Source: Halomonas alkaliantarctica (GTDB taxonomy: Bacteria; Pseudomonadota; Gammaproteobacteria; Pseudomonadales; Halomonadaceae). From it: a DNA stretch of 64,000 nucleotides. The translations under genes and the position numbers were made by a program. The DNA is taken from NCBI RefSeq assembly GCF_029854215.1, contig NZ_CP122961.1, positions 1 through 64,000 on the forward strand, written 5' to 3'. This document shows positions 1-12,398 of this stretch, in pieces. Numbering within the stretch: position 1 is the first letter of the stretch; every line of letters starts with the position of its first letter. The notes beneath the pieces are model-generated. The model was given only the letters and a program-made list of their open reading frames with translations, was not told where the DNA came from and searched no databases.

Positions 1-1467
1 GTGTCACTGACGCTTTGGCAACAGTGCCTGGACAACCTGCAGGATGAGCTGAATTCCCAACAGTTCAATACCTGGATACGCCCGCTGCAGGCAGAGGAAG
101 GAGAGTCCAACGAGCTGCGCTTATTAGCGCCGAATCGCTTTGTGCGCGATTGGGTGAGCGATAAGTATGCCAAGCGGATTAGTGAGCTGATGCGTGAGCT
201 CGCACCGGCTAAACCGCCAAAGGTAAGCCTGACGGTGGGAAGTCGCAGCTTGGCAACCCAGGCCCCTCAGCATCGCGATTTAGGCAATCCCGTATCCGCT
301 TCTCCATCGCGACCAGCATCGCCTGCGGTTCATACGCTGCCACGCGGCGATATTGCCGATGAGCGTGAAATCGATAAGCTGCGCGATGAAGCACCAAGTC
401 GACGTAATAATGAGCGTCAGGTGCAGGTAGAAGGCAGCCTGAAACATGGTAGCGGGCTTAATCCGAATTTTACTTTCGATACGTTTGTAGAAGGCAAATC
501 GAACCAATTGGCTCGTGCTGCCTCTCGTCAGGTGTCTGAAAACCCAGGCGGCGCTTATAACCCCTTATTTTTATACGGCGGCGTGGGCTTGGGTAAAACC
601 CACTTAATGCATGCGGTGGGAAACGCATTGGCAACTCGGCGTGAAAACGCTCGAGTGGTGTACCTGCACTCCGAGCGGTTTGTTGCCGATATGGTCAAAG
701 CGTTACAGCTTAATGCGATTAATGATTTTAAGCGTTTTTACCGCAGCGTTGATGCGTTACTGATTGATGATATTCAATTTTTTGCTGGCAAAGAGCGGTC
801 TCAAGAAGAGTTTTTTCATACTTTCAATGCGTTATTAGAAGGCGGTCAGCAAATGATCCTCACCTCTGATCGCTATCCTAAAGAGATCAGTGGAGTAGAG
901 GAGCGCCTTAAATCACGCTTTGGTTGGGGGCTTACGGTCGCGATAGAGCCGCCGGAGCTTGAAACCCGCGTGGCCATCTTGATGAAAAAGGCTGACCAAG
1001 CTAAGGTCGATTTGCCTCACGATGCGGCTTTCTTTATTGCGCAAAAAATTCGTTCCAACGTGCGCGAATTGGAAGGTGCGCTGAAAAAAGTCATTGCTGA
1101 TTCGCATTTCATGGGTAAAACGATTACCCAGGACTTTATTCGTGAGTCGCTGAAAGACCTGTTAGCGCTTCAGGATAAGCAGGTGGGGGTAGATAATATT
1201 CAGCGTACGGTCGCCGAATATTACAAGATTAAGGTGGCGGATCTGCTTTCGAAGCGCCGTTCACGCTCAGTTGCTCGCCCTCGTCAGGTGGCCATGGCGC
1301 TTGCTAAGGAGCTCACCAATCACAGTTTACCTGAGATTGGCGATGCCTTTGGTGGGCGCGACCATACAACGGTGCTGCACGCTTGCCGAAAAGTGAAATC
1401 ATTGCAGGAAGAAAGCGCGGATATTCGTGAGGATTACAAGAATTTACTGCGCCTGTTGACCAGTTAA
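1..1467 (+). CDS. dnaA: Chromosomal replication initiator DnaA
   Basis: DnaA binds 9-mer DnaA boxes at the origin, melts the duplex and loads the helicase. The 488-residue protein has the expected layout: an N-terminal helicase-interaction domain, a variable Ser/Pro-rich linker (about 90-150), an AAA+ ATPase with Walker A GGVGLGKT at 193-200 and Walker B LLIDDIQ near 253, and a C-terminal DNA-binding domain with the signature [15 protein letters not shown] at 451-465. The start is GTG at base 1, so the promoter, the ribosome-binding site and probably the origin are outside the window. dnaN, recF and gyrB follow on the same strand, the classic order near the origin. Confidence 0.98.
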   Translation: MSLTLWQQCLDNLQDELNSQQFNTWIRPLQAEEGESNELRLLAPNRFVRDWVSDKYAKRISELMRELAPAKPPKVSLTVGSRSLATQAPQHRDLGNPVSASPSRPASPAVHTLPRGDIADEREIDKLRDEAPSRRNNERQVQVEGSLKHGSGLNPNFTFDTFVEGKSNQLARAASRQVSENPGGAYNPLFLYGGVGLGKTHLMHAVGNALATRRENARVVYLHSERFVADMVKALQLNAINDFKRFYRSVDALLIDDIQFFAGKERSQEEFFHTFNALLEGGQQMILTSDRYPKEISGVEERLKSRFGWGLTVAIEPPELETRVAILMKKADQAKVDLPHDAAFFIAQKIRSNVRELEGALKKVIADSHFMGKTITQDFIRESLKDLLALQDKQVGVDNIQRTVAEYYKIKVADLLSKRRSRSVARPRQVAMALAKELTNHSLPEIGDAFGGRDHTTVLHACRKVKSLQEESADIREDYKNLLRLLTS

Positions 1468-1482
1468 TCATCCCATGGGACG

Positions 1483-1504
1483 GGCCTGTTACGCGCAGGC
1501 CTTT
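1483..1504 (+). terminator. Short hairpin between dnaA and dnaN
   Basis: GGCCTG (1483-1488) pairs with CAGGCC (1496-1501) around a 7-base loop, followed by only three T residues. It may be a weak terminator or attenuator, or an mRNA processing hairpin. The dnaA-dnaN gap is only 60 bases and I saw no DnaA box in it. Confidence 0.35.
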
Positions 1505-1527
1505 CAGGATATAGAACCGGAGTATTG

Positions 1528-2631
1528 ATGAAATTTTCGATTTCCCGAGAGGCGCTGCTACGTCCGCTGACTCTGGTCGCTGGTGTTGTTGAGCGCCGCC
1601 AAACGCTGCCAGTACTTTCTAATGTGCTGATTCAGGTAGAGGGTGACCAGGTATCGCTCACCGGCACTGACTTAGAAGTCGAGCTCGTGGGTCGCACCGT
1701 GGCCAGCCAAGTCGATCAGGCGGGTTCCGCGACAGTGCCCGCGCGTAAGCTGATGGATATTTGTAAATCATTGCCCGATCAGTCTGACATTCAGCTGTCC
1801 GTTGAAGAGGGTCGTGCGGTACTGCGTAGCGGTCGTTCACGTTTTACGCTGTCGACGCTGCCCGTCGCTGAATTCCCCAATATCGAAGATGCGGACGGCA
1901 GTCAGGAGATTAGTGTACCCCGCGGTACCCTTAAGCACCTGATTGAGGCGACCTCGTTTGCCATGGCGCAGCAGGATGTGCGTTATTACCTGAATGGTAT
2001 GCTGCTGGAAATCCAGAGCAATTTGCTGCGCACCGTCGCTACTGACGGTCACCGTTTGGCGATGTGCTCGCGCCCAATCGACGTGACTGTTAGCCAATCT
2101 CAAAAGCTGATTGTGCCGCGTAAAGGGATTTTAGAGCTGTCGCGCCTGCTAGATGATAGCGATGAGCCTGTCAGCTTAACGCTTGGCTCCAGCCATGTAC
2201 GTGCCCACACAGGGGATTTTACCTTCACCTCCAAGTTAATTGACGGTAAATTTCCTGACTATGAGCGTGTAGTGCCTCGCAATGGCGACAAAGTACTGAT
2301 TGCCGAACGTGCTGAGTTGCGCCAAGTGCTTTCGCGTACTGCCATCCTCTCTAATGAGAAGTACCGTGGTGTGCGCCTCTATCTTGAGGAGAACAACCTT
2401 AAAGTAATGGCCAACAACCCCGAGCAGGAAGAAGCGGAGGAGAATATCGCCGTTGAATATAATGGTGGGGCAATGGAAGTTGGTTTTAACGTAGGCTATT
2501 TGGTTGATGTGTTGACGGTGCTTAATGAGGACCGTGTGCAGATTACTCTGGCTGATCCCAATAGTAGTGCACTGCTTGAAGAGCCCGGTGGCGGTGATGC
2601 TCTCTATGTTGTTATGCCGATGCGCCTGTAA
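1528..2631 (+). CDS. dnaN: DNA polymerase III sliding clamp (beta subunit)
   Basis: The beta clamp is a ring-shaped dimer that tethers DNA polymerase III to DNA. The 367-residue length is normal for the family, and the protein runs from MKFSISREALL to the typical C-terminal MPMRL, covering the three clamp domains. I chose ATG 1528. A TTG immediately upstream (1525) is in frame, but ATG is the canonical start and GGAG at 1518-1521 (in ACCGGAGTATTG) is suitably placed. It probably shares transcripts with dnaA, 60 bases upstream. Confidence 0.97.
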   Translation: MKFSISREALLRPLTLVAGVVERRQTLPVLSNVLIQVEGDQVSLTGTDLEVELVGRTVASQVDQAGSATVPARKLMDICKSLPDQSDIQLSVEEGRAVLRSGRSRFTLSTLPVAEFPNIEDADGSQEISVPRGTLKHLIEATSFAMAQQDVRYYLNGMLLEIQSNLLRTVATDGHRLAMCSRPIDVTVSQSQKLIVPRKGILELSRLLDDSDEPVSLTLGSSHVRAHTGDFTFTSKLIDGKFPDYERVVPRNGDKVLIAERAELRQVLSRTAILSNEKYRGVRLYLEENNLKVMANNPEQEEAEENIAVEYNGGAMEVGFNVGYLVDVLTVLNEDRVQITLADPNSSALLEEPGGGDALYVVMPMRL

Positions 2632-2675
2632 ACCGTCTTTGTTTTGGGGCATAGCAACCTATAAGCAGACAACGT

Positions 2676-2707
2676 TAGCGGCGCTTCTGATTGCAGAAGC
2701 GCCGCTA
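2676..2707. other. Perfect 13-bp hairpin between dnaN and recF
   Basis: TAGCGGCGCTTCT (2676-2688) is perfectly complementary to 2695-2707 with a 6-base loop. No T-run follows directly (GCTCGTTTT comes after), so it is not a textbook terminator. It may partly terminate transcription or stabilise the dnaN mRNA 3' end. Its GCGGCGCTT core also occurs in the gyrB terminator stem. Confidence 0.6.
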
Positions 2708-2763
2708 GCTCGTTTTGGGCAATACTCCCGTTTTCAAAGGATATTTTAAGTGGTGATAATAGG

Positions 2764-6343
<3,580 letters not shown>

Positions 6344-6364
6344 GATGGATTACGCTCGTTAAGA

Positions 6365-6380
6365 TGTTTCACGTGAAACA
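6365..6380. promoter_or_regulatory. parS site 3 (ParB-binding), downstream of gyrB
   Basis: TGTTTCACGTGAAACA, a perfect consensus palindrome, lies 21 bases after the gyrB stop codon and before its terminator. Confidence 0.92.
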
Positions 6381-6426
6381 CTACGTTAACGGGCTACCCA
6401 TCGACATGATTTAATGCCGCCATGAC

Positions 6427-6461
6427 AAGCGCCGCTATGAATTACATAGCGGCGCTTTTTT
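6427..6461 (+). terminator. Rho-independent terminator of gyrB
   Basis: AAGCGCCGCTATG (6427-6439) pairs perfectly with 6445-6457 around a 5-base loop, followed by a T-run to 6461. The remaining bases up to gmhB (6462-6543) show nothing I can name. Confidence 0.9.
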
Positions 6462-6543
6462 GGTATGAATAAGCTGGGGCAGAAAGATGAGGTGAAGGGC
6501 GTTCAGTCAATGTAGAGCGATCAAGTTATTTGCACGGTGCTGT

Positions 6544-7095
6544 TTAGCTATCAATTAGCCACTCAACAAATTGCGCTAAATCATCGAAGACCTTGGTTTT
6601 TTTAAGACCAACGCCTTTTTGCTCCGTCTTAACCCCTTTTCCTGTTCTGACTAGTGCTGTTTTACAGCCTACTGCTTCGCCCGCCTGTAGATCTCGCAGG
6701 CTATCACCGACTATCCAGCTCCCCGTTAAGCTTTCGAGCCCGAGAAGTTGTTGAATGTTCAGCAGCATTCCTGGTAATGGTTTACGACATGAGCACTTAT
6801 CATCCGGCCCATGGGGGCAGTAAGCGATATGTGTGATATGACCACCTTGCGCTTCGACTAACGTCATTAAGTGATCATGCATCGCATGAAGCGTTGTTTC
6901 ATCATAATAGCCACGGGCAATGCCCGATTGATTCGTTGCGACGGCAACGGTGAAACCCGCGCGCGTGAGTCGGGCAATGGCTGTGATGGAAGAGGGGTAG
7001 GGCACCCACTCGTCGAGAGATTTGATGTAGTTATCAGAGTCATGATTGATGACGCCGTCTCGATCCAGTATGACAAGGTTATTGGCACTTAGCAT
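6544..7095 (-). CDS. gmhB: D-glycero-beta-D-manno-heptose 1,7-bisphosphate 7-phosphatase
   Basis: This HAD-superfamily phosphatase removes the 7-phosphate from heptose 1,7-bisphosphate during ADP-heptose synthesis for the LPS inner core. Motif I DRDGVIN is at 11-17, with Asp11 the expected nucleophile and Asp13 the acid/base. The motif II-type segment ATNQSG is at 53-58. The GmhB zinc knuckle is present (Cys93, His95, Cys101, Cys103), followed by KPLPG and the late motif VGDSLRDLQAG. The 183-residue length is typical. It supports the same pathway as hldD and hldE further on, but sits next to glyS on the minus strand. Confidence 0.93.
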   Translation of the reverse strand: MLSANNLVILDRDGVINHDSDNYIKSLDEWVPYPSSITAIARLTRAGFTVAVATNQSGIARGYYDETTLHAMHDHLMTLVEAQGGHITHIAYCPHGPDDKCSCRKPLPGMLLNIQQLLGLESLTGSWIVGDSLRDLQAGEAVGCKTALVRTGKGVKTEQKGVGLKKTKVFDDLAQFVEWLIDS

Positions 7096-7174
7096 AGTGA
7101 TCCTATTGGTTCGGTTGCTGGCGATGCTTTCTACTCACGAGGTTAATGGATATTTTACCCCGATCTAGCAAAGG

Positions 7175-7190
7175 TGTTTCACGTGAAACA
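7175..7190. promoter_or_regulatory. parS site 4 (ParB-binding), upstream of gmhB
   Basis: TGTTTCACGTGAAACA, perfect consensus, lies in the 163-base gap between gmhB and glyS. It could also influence gmhB transcription, because it is 80 bases upstream of that gene. Confidence 0.92.
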
Positions 7191-7206
7191 CATACACGCG
7201 TCGAAC

Positions 7207-7237
7207 AAAAAAAGCCCAACCTTTTAGGGTTGGGCTT
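7207..7237 (-). terminator. Rho-independent terminator of glyQS
   Basis: Read on the minus strand, AAGCCCAACC (7237-7228) pairs with 7221-7212 around a 6-base loop and is followed by six T residues. It lies 22 bases after the glyS stop. Confidence 0.9.
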
Positions 7238-7258
7238 GGGTTGCGAACAATGAGTCGA

Positions 7259-9325
7259 CTACTGTGGGAGCAGCGAGATATCGGCGACTTCTAAAAACAA
7301 CGCCTGAAGGTTAGCAAGAAGTGCTAAACGATTACGCTGGATTGCTGGATCGTCCGCCATCACCATTACTTGATCAAAGAAGGCATCCACTGGAACGCGA
7401 AGTGTGGCAAGTATATCGAGTGCCTGCTGGTAGTCACCTGCAGCAAATAGTGGTGCCACCTGTGCTTGGCAACCTGTTACCGCATCAAACAGAGCCCGCT
7501 CGGCATCTTCCTGCAGCATGCTTTGATCGACCGGTGTGCTGCCGTCATGCTCCTGCTTGCTTAGAATATTTGAAACACGCTTGTTAGCCGCCGCCAACGC
7601 TGCGGCTTCATCCCGCTGGGCAAAGGCCTTCACCGCGCGCAGGCGACGGGCGAAGTCGAGTGGGTTAGTGACGGGGCGTGCACGCACAGCAAGGTACATT
7701 TCAGCGCTGACGCCTTCTTCCTGGCCCCAGGCGCGGAAGCGATCAAGCATGTACGTGAGCACGTCCTCAACCAGGCCATCAGCCTTGGGCAGACCCTGGT
7801 GCTGCTCTGAGGCAACCGCCAGCAGCTCGCGCAGGTCAATATCAAGTTCGCCTTTGACCAGAATGTTAAGTACGCCAATCGAAGCACGACGTAGCGCGAA
7901 AGGATCTTTTGCACCCGTAGGGCGTTGACCAATCCCGAAGATGCCTACCAGGGTATCCAGACGATCCGCCAAGGCTAGTGCTTTGCCTGTGGCACTTTGA
8001 GGAATCGTATCGGTAGCAAAGCGCGGCAGGTACTGCTCTTCAAGGGCTTGGGCAACCTCCGCGGGTTCGCCATCCTGCTGCGCATAGTAGCGTCCCATAA
8101 TGCCCTGAAGTTCAGGGAATTCGAGAACCATTTCCGTCACAAGGTCACACTTGGCAAGCGCTACGGCGCGCTGAGCGTGAGCCACGTCGCCATTAATACG
8201 CTCGGCAATAAACGTCGCAATAGCCGAGCTACGGCGAGCTTTATCCGCGAGGGTGCCTAGCTGCTGCTGGAATACCACGCTCTCTAACTGGGGAATCCGC
8301 GAGGCAAGCGTGCGCTTGCGGTCGGTGTCGTAGAAAAATGCTGCGTCGGCTAAGCGCGGGCGAATAACTTTCTCGTTACCGGCAATGACTTGGTCGGGGT
8401 CAGCGCTGTCGATATTGGCAATGGTGATAAACAGCGGCTTTAGCTTGCCAGCGTCATCCAGCAGGTGGAAATATTTCTGGTTAGCCTTCATTGAGGAGAT
8501 CAAGCACTCGGCGGGCACTTCCAGAAAGCGCTCATCAAAGCTGCCGGTAAGTGCGACCGGCCATTCCACCAAGCCGCTCACTTCTACCAGAAGCTCTTCG
8601 TCGATAACGGCATTGGCCTCCTGCACTTCGGCTTCTGCTAATACCTGTTCACGGATGCGCTCGCGCCGCTGTTCTCGATCCACCAGTACATAGGCATTTT
8701 CCAACGTAGCCACATACTCATCGGCGTGTGCCAGCTGAATAGCATCAGGAGCGTGGAAGCGGTGACCGTAGGTCGTACAGCTAGCCTCTAGGCCAAGCGC
8801 CTCAGCGGCCACTACGTCGCTACCGTAAATGGCGACCAGCCAATGAACGGGGCGGGAAAACTCAACGCGTGAAGCACCCCAACGCATATTTTTAGGCACG
8901 GGGAGGGTACTGATTGATTTGCGGATAATCTCGGGCAGCAGCGCTTGAATAGGTTCTCCCTGCTGCTGTTCACGAAAGCCTAGCCAAGTCCCTTTATCGG
9001 TTTCTAAATGAATCAGCTCGTCGACATTTACCCCGCAAGAGCGGGCAAAGCCTTCCGCGGCTTTAGTGGCAACGCCATCCTTAAAGGCCGCCGCGAGCGC
9101 TGGACCACGGCGCTCAACGTCACGATCAGGCTGTTTATCGGCCAGTTCATGCACCTGTACCGCTAAACGCCGTGGCGTCGCAAAAGCGGTAACGCTGGCA
9201 AAGGGAACATCGGCTTCTTGCAGGCCTTTCTCTATTCCCGCGGCGAACGCATCGGAAAGAGCGTCCAGAGCCGTGGGTGGCAGCTCTTCTGCACCGAGTT
9301 CTAGTAAAAGCGTATTAACAGCCAT
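7259..9325 (-). CDS. glyS: Glycyl-tRNA synthetase beta subunit
   Basis: GlyS is the beta chain of the tetrameric alpha2beta2 glycyl-tRNA synthetase found in most bacteria; it binds tRNA(Gly) and is required for aminoacylation. The 688-residue length is normal, and the N-terminus [17 protein letters not shown] is highly characteristic. The interior contains an HD-like region and a C-terminal DALR-type anticodon-binding region. Its ATG overlaps the glyQ stop by one base (TAATG), indicating translational coupling so that equal amounts of both subunits are made. Confidence 0.97.
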   Translation of the reverse strand: MAVNTLLLELGAEELPPTALDALSDAFAAGIEKGLQEADVPFASVTAFATPRRLAVQVHELADKQPDRDVERRGPALAAAFKDGVATKAAEGFARSCGVNVDELIHLETDKGTWLGFREQQQGEPIQALLPEIIRKSISTLPVPKNMRWGASRVEFSRPVHWLVAIYGSDVVAAEALGLEASCTTYGHRFHAPDAIQLAHADEYVATLENAYVLVDREQRRERIREQVLAEAEVQEANAVIDEELLVEVSGLVEWPVALTGSFDERFLEVPAECLISSMKANQKYFHLLDDAGKLKPLFITIANIDSADPDQVIAGNEKVIRPRLADAAFFYDTDRKRTLASRIPQLESVVFQQQLGTLADKARRSSAIATFIAERINGDVAHAQRAVALAKCDLVTEMVLEFPELQGIMGRYYAQQDGEPAEVAQALEEQYLPRFATDTIPQSATGKALALADRLDTLVGIFGIGQRPTGAKDPFALRRASIGVLNILVKGELDIDLRELLAVASEQHQGLPKADGLVEDVLTYMLDRFRAWGQEEGVSAEMYLAVRARPVTNPLDFARRLRAVKAFAQRDEAAALAAANKRVSNILSKQEHDGSTPVDQSMLQEDAERALFDAVTGCQAQVAPLFAAGDYQQALDILATLRVPVDAFFDQVMVMADDPAIQRNRLALLANLQALFLEVADISLLPQ

Positions 9326-10296
9326 TAGTCGTCTCCCTGATCGGCGAGTAGCTCTTGTAACAGTTCTCGGCGAAGTATTTCTGGCGCCATGGGGAAACCT
9401 TCGGCCTTACGCGACTCTAAGTAAGCGGTGGCGACATCCCGGGCCATAGTGCGAACACGTAGGATAAAACGCTGACGCTCGGTGACCGAGATGGCATGAC
9501 GGGCATCCAACAGGTTGAACGTGTGTGATGCCTTCAGGACTTGTTCATAGGCTGGCAGCGGTAGGTTGGCGGCGAGCAACTTGCCAGACTCTTTTTCCTG
9601 GTGATCAAAGTTAGCAAATAGCTGGTCAACATCGGCATGTTCAAAATTGTAGGCGGATTGCTCGCGCTCGTTTTGCAGGTAGACATCGCCATAAGTCACT
9701 TTACTACCATCGGGGGCAATGGCCCATACGAGGTCATAAACACTGTCGACGTCCTGCAGGTACATGGCGATACGCTCAAGCCCGTAAGTCAGTTCGCCGG
9801 TGACCGGGTAACATTCGATGCCACCTGCCTGCTGGAAGTAGGTAAACTGGGTAACTTCCATGCCGTTTAACCAGATTTCCCAGCCAAGGCCCCAGGCGCC
9901 AAGAGTAGGGGATTCCCAGTTATCTTCGACAAAGCGCACATCGTGAACCAGCGGATCAAGGCCCAGGCGTTTGAGTGAGCCCAGGTAGAGATCCTGCAGG
10001 TTGCTTGGCGATGGCTTCATCACTACCTGGAACTGGTAGTAGTGCTGAAGGCGGTTAGGGTTCTCGCCATAGCGGCCGTCAGTAGGGCGGCGGGAAGGCT
10101 GTACATAGGCAGCATTCCAGGTTTCGGGACCAATCGCCCGCAGGAAGGTAGCGGGGTGGAAGGTGCCCGCGCCGACTTCCATATCGAGCGGCTGAAGGAT
10201 GACGCAACCCTGTTCTGCCCAGTACTGCTGCAGAGCAAGGATCAAGCCTTGAAAGGTCGACACATCAGGTGTCGATTGGTTTGTCGAGACACTCAT
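9325..10296 (-). CDS. glyQ: Glycyl-tRNA synthetase alpha subunit
   Basis: GlyQ is the catalytic class II core that activates glycine and pairs with GlyS. Recognisable segments include [31 protein letters not shown] (split here: [15 protein letters not shown], then [16 protein letters not shown]), the [13 protein letters not shown] motif and the motif 3-like [13 protein letters not shown] chose ATG 10296 (MSVSTNQS), giving 323 residues. A longer reading from 10326 adds ten unconserved residues. The divergent gap to hldD (10297-10405) must hold both promoters. Confidence 0.96.
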   Translation of the reverse strand: MSVSTNQSTPDVSTFQGLILALQQYWAEQGCVILQPLDMEVGAGTFHPATFLRAIGPETWNAAYVQPSRRPTDGRYGENPNRLQHYYQFQVVMKPSPSNLQDLYLGSLKRLGLDPLVHDVRFVEDNWESPTLGAWGLGWEIWLNGMEVTQFTYFQQAGGIECYPVTGELTYGLERIAMYLQDVDSVYDLVWAIAPDGSKVTYGDVYLQNEREQSAYNFEHADVDQLFANFDHQEKESGKLLAANLPLPAYEQVLKASHTFNLLDARHAISVTERQRFILRVRTMARDVATAYLESRKAEGFPMAPEILRRELLQELLADQGDD

Positions 10297-10405
10297 CGCG
10301 GAAAGCACCGTTGGCCATGAATTCATAAGGCGTCAAGTATACAATCCTAGGCAGATGGGTTATAGGCACGTATGCCAACAAGCCGCTTTAGGTAAGGAGA
10401 ACAGT

Positions 10406-11362
10406 ATGATTGTGGTAACAGGCGGTGCCGGTTTTATCGGGGCCAACATAGTTAAGGCATTGAACGCCCGCGGTCGAAATGACGTGATGGTGGTTGACGA
10501 TCTTCGGGACGGTACCAAATTCGTCAATTTAGCGGACTGCACGCTGGGGGATTACCTCGATAAAGACGATTTCCTCGCCAGAGTAAAAGCTGCCCTGCGC
10601 GGTGATAGCGCCGACCTACCTAAGATCGATGCTATTTTCCATGAAGGCGCCTGCTCGGATACTACAGAGTGGGATGGTCACTACATGATGGAGAATAACT
10701 TTGAGTACTCCAAAGTGCTGCTTAATTACTGCGAGCAGCAGAGTATCCCCTTCTTATACGCCTCGTCAGCCGCCACCTATGGCGGCAGCGAGGTGTTTAA
10801 AGAGGTGCCCGAGTGCGAAAAGCCGCTTAACGTATACGGCTATTCAAAGCTGCTGTTTGATCAGCACGTGCGTTCACGCTGGAGCAAGCTAACCACTCAA
10901 GTAGTGGGCTTTCGTTATTTTAATGTCTACGGCCCCCGTGAACAGCACAAGGGCAAAATGGCTAGTGTGGCCTATCACAACCATCTGCAAATTCGTAATG
11001 GCGAAACGCTCAAGCTGTTTGGCGGCTATGACGGCTACGAGGCAGGTATGCAGAGCCGGGACTTTGTTTATGTCGGCGATGTGGTTGATGTGAATCTCTG
11101 GTTTTTGGATCATCCTGATCAATCCGGCATCTTCAATCTTGGCACCGGTCGGGCTGAGCCTTTTAAAGCCATTGGCGAGGCAGTTATCGACTTTTACGGT
11201 AAAGGGGAGATCGACTACATAGCCTTCCCCGAAGAACTGAAAGGACGCTATCAGAGCTATACCCGTGCCGATATTGGCCAGTTACGCGAGAGCGGCTGTG
11301 ATATTGAGTTCAAAACCGTTGCTCAAGGGGTTAAGGCCTACTTGGAGTGGTTAAATGGCTAA
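10406..11362 (+). CDS. hldD: ADP-L-glycero-D-manno-heptose 6-epimerase
   Basis: HldD epimerises ADP-D-glycero-D-manno-heptose to the L-glycero form used by heptosyltransferases for the LPS inner core. It is an extended short-chain dehydrogenase with the NADP-binding motif TGGAGFIG at 5-12 and the catalytic pair in YGYSK. The N-terminus [20 protein letters not shown] is typical. ATG 10406 follows GGTAAGGAGA; an upstream in-frame start at 10355 would add residues not found in the family. The 318-residue length is normal. Its 3' end overlaps waaF by 8 bases, so the two are co-transcribed. Confidence 0.96.
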   Translation: MIVVTGGAGFIGANIVKALNARGRNDVMVVDDLRDGTKFVNLADCTLGDYLDKDDFLARVKAALRGDSADLPKIDAIFHEGACSDTTEWDGHYMMENNFEYSKVLLNYCEQQSIPFLYASSAATYGGSEVFKEVPECEKPLNVYGYSKLLFDQHVRSRWSKLTTQVVGFRYFNVYGPREQHKGKMASVAYHNHLQIRNGETLKLFGGYDGYEAGMQSRDFVYVGDVVDVNLWFLDHPDQSGIFNLGTGRAEPFKAIGEAVIDFYGKGEIDYIAFPEELKGRYQSYTRADIGQLRESGCDIEFKTVAQGVKAYLEWLNG

Positions 11363-12398
11363 CTCAAATCAGCGCTTGCTGGTGATTGGCCCCTCGTGGG
11401 TGGGCGATATGGTCATGGCTCAAAGCCTGTTTATGACCTTAAAAGCCCGTCAGCCAGGTGCGACGATAGGCGTGGTTGCCCCCGCGTGGTCACAGCCTAT
11501 TTTAGAGCGGATGCCTGAAGTGGATGAAGTGCTGCCGCTGGCAGTCAGTCACGGTGAATTTGGCTTGGCCAGCCGCCGTGAACTCGCCAGCCGCCTGCGT
11601 GGACGTTTTGATCGTGCCATTGTACTACCACGCTCGTGGAAAGCAGCGCTGGTTCCTTTTATGGCACGTATTCCCGAGCGTATCGGTTTTTTAGGCGAAC
11701 ATCGCTATGGGCTTCTTAAAGAGCGCCGCAAACTTGACAAACAGGTGCTCGATCAAACGGTAAAGCGCTTTGTATCATTGGGTCTACCGCTTGAAGAAGC
11801 GGTCAGCGGTGATTTTGCGGTGCCCAAGCCACGCCTCCAGATAGACCGCGATAATCTGGTCAATTTACGCCTGACGCACTCGCTTTCATCGCGTTCGGCG
11901 ATTGGCATGATGCCTGGCGCTGAGTATGGCCCTGCCAAGCAGTGGCCGGTTAGTTATTTTCATGCATTAGCCAAACGACTGGTGGATGAGGGCTTTGAGG
12001 TACGCGTAATCGGTGGGGCAAAGGATCATCCGGCGGGAGAGGAGATTGCTCAGGGGCTTTCCCATGCCCATAATCTGTGCGGTAAAACGCAGCTGGCCGA
12101 TGCGGTTGATCTGCTGGCGGATTGTCGCCAAGTAGTCACTAATGATTCGGGATTAATGCATGTGGCCGCGGCGGTAGGTGTACGTATTCATGCACTATAC
12201 GGCTCCTCATCGCCCGCCTACACACCGCCCTTGACCGATAACGCAGTCATTCATTACCTAGCGCTCTCCTGCTCTCCCTGCTTTCAGCGCACCTGCCCGT
12301 TAGGGCACACCAATTGCCTTAATCAGCTCAGCGTTGAGCAAGTCTATCAACAGATTCACGCGGCTCATCAGTGGGAGAACGTGATCGTTAATGGGTGA
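11355..12398 (+). CDS. waaF: LPS heptosyltransferase II
   Basis: WaaF (GT9) adds the second L-glycero-D-manno-heptose to the inner core on the cytoplasmic face. The 347-residue protein has the N-terminal acceptor motif [16 protein letters not shown], and in the C-terminal domain [11 protein letters not shown] and [13 protein letters not shown], which bind ADP-heptose. It overlaps the hldD end by 8 bases (ATGGCTAA), and its own end overlaps the convergent OpgB-like gene by 11 bases (12388-12398). Confidence 0.93.
   Translation: MANSNQRLLVIGPSWVGDMVMAQSLFMTLKARQPGATIGVVAPAWSQPILERMPEVDEVLPLAVSHGEFGLASRRELASRLRGRFDRAIVLPRSWKAALVPFMARIPERIGFLGEHRYGLLKERRKLDKQVLDQTVKRFVSLGLPLEEAVSGDFAVPKPRLQIDRDNLVNLRLTHSLSSRSAIGMMPGAEYGPAKQWPVSYFHALAKRLVDEGFEVRVIGGAKDHPAGEEIAQGLSHAHNLCGKTQLADAVDLLADCRQVVTNDSGLMHVAAAVGVRIHALYGSSSPAYTPPLTDNAVIHYLALSCSPCFQRTCPLGHTNCLNQLSVEQVYQQIHAAHQWENVIVNG

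Noticed and set aside
1..1527. Replication origin within the dnaA-dnaN interval
   Set aside because: The gap is 60 bases with no DnaA box or AT-rich unwinding element, so the origin is more likely upstream of dnaA, outside the window.
2236..2652. Minus-strand frame of 138 residues opposite dnaN
   Set aside because: Fully antisense to dnaN with low-quality sequence; a shadow of the real gene.
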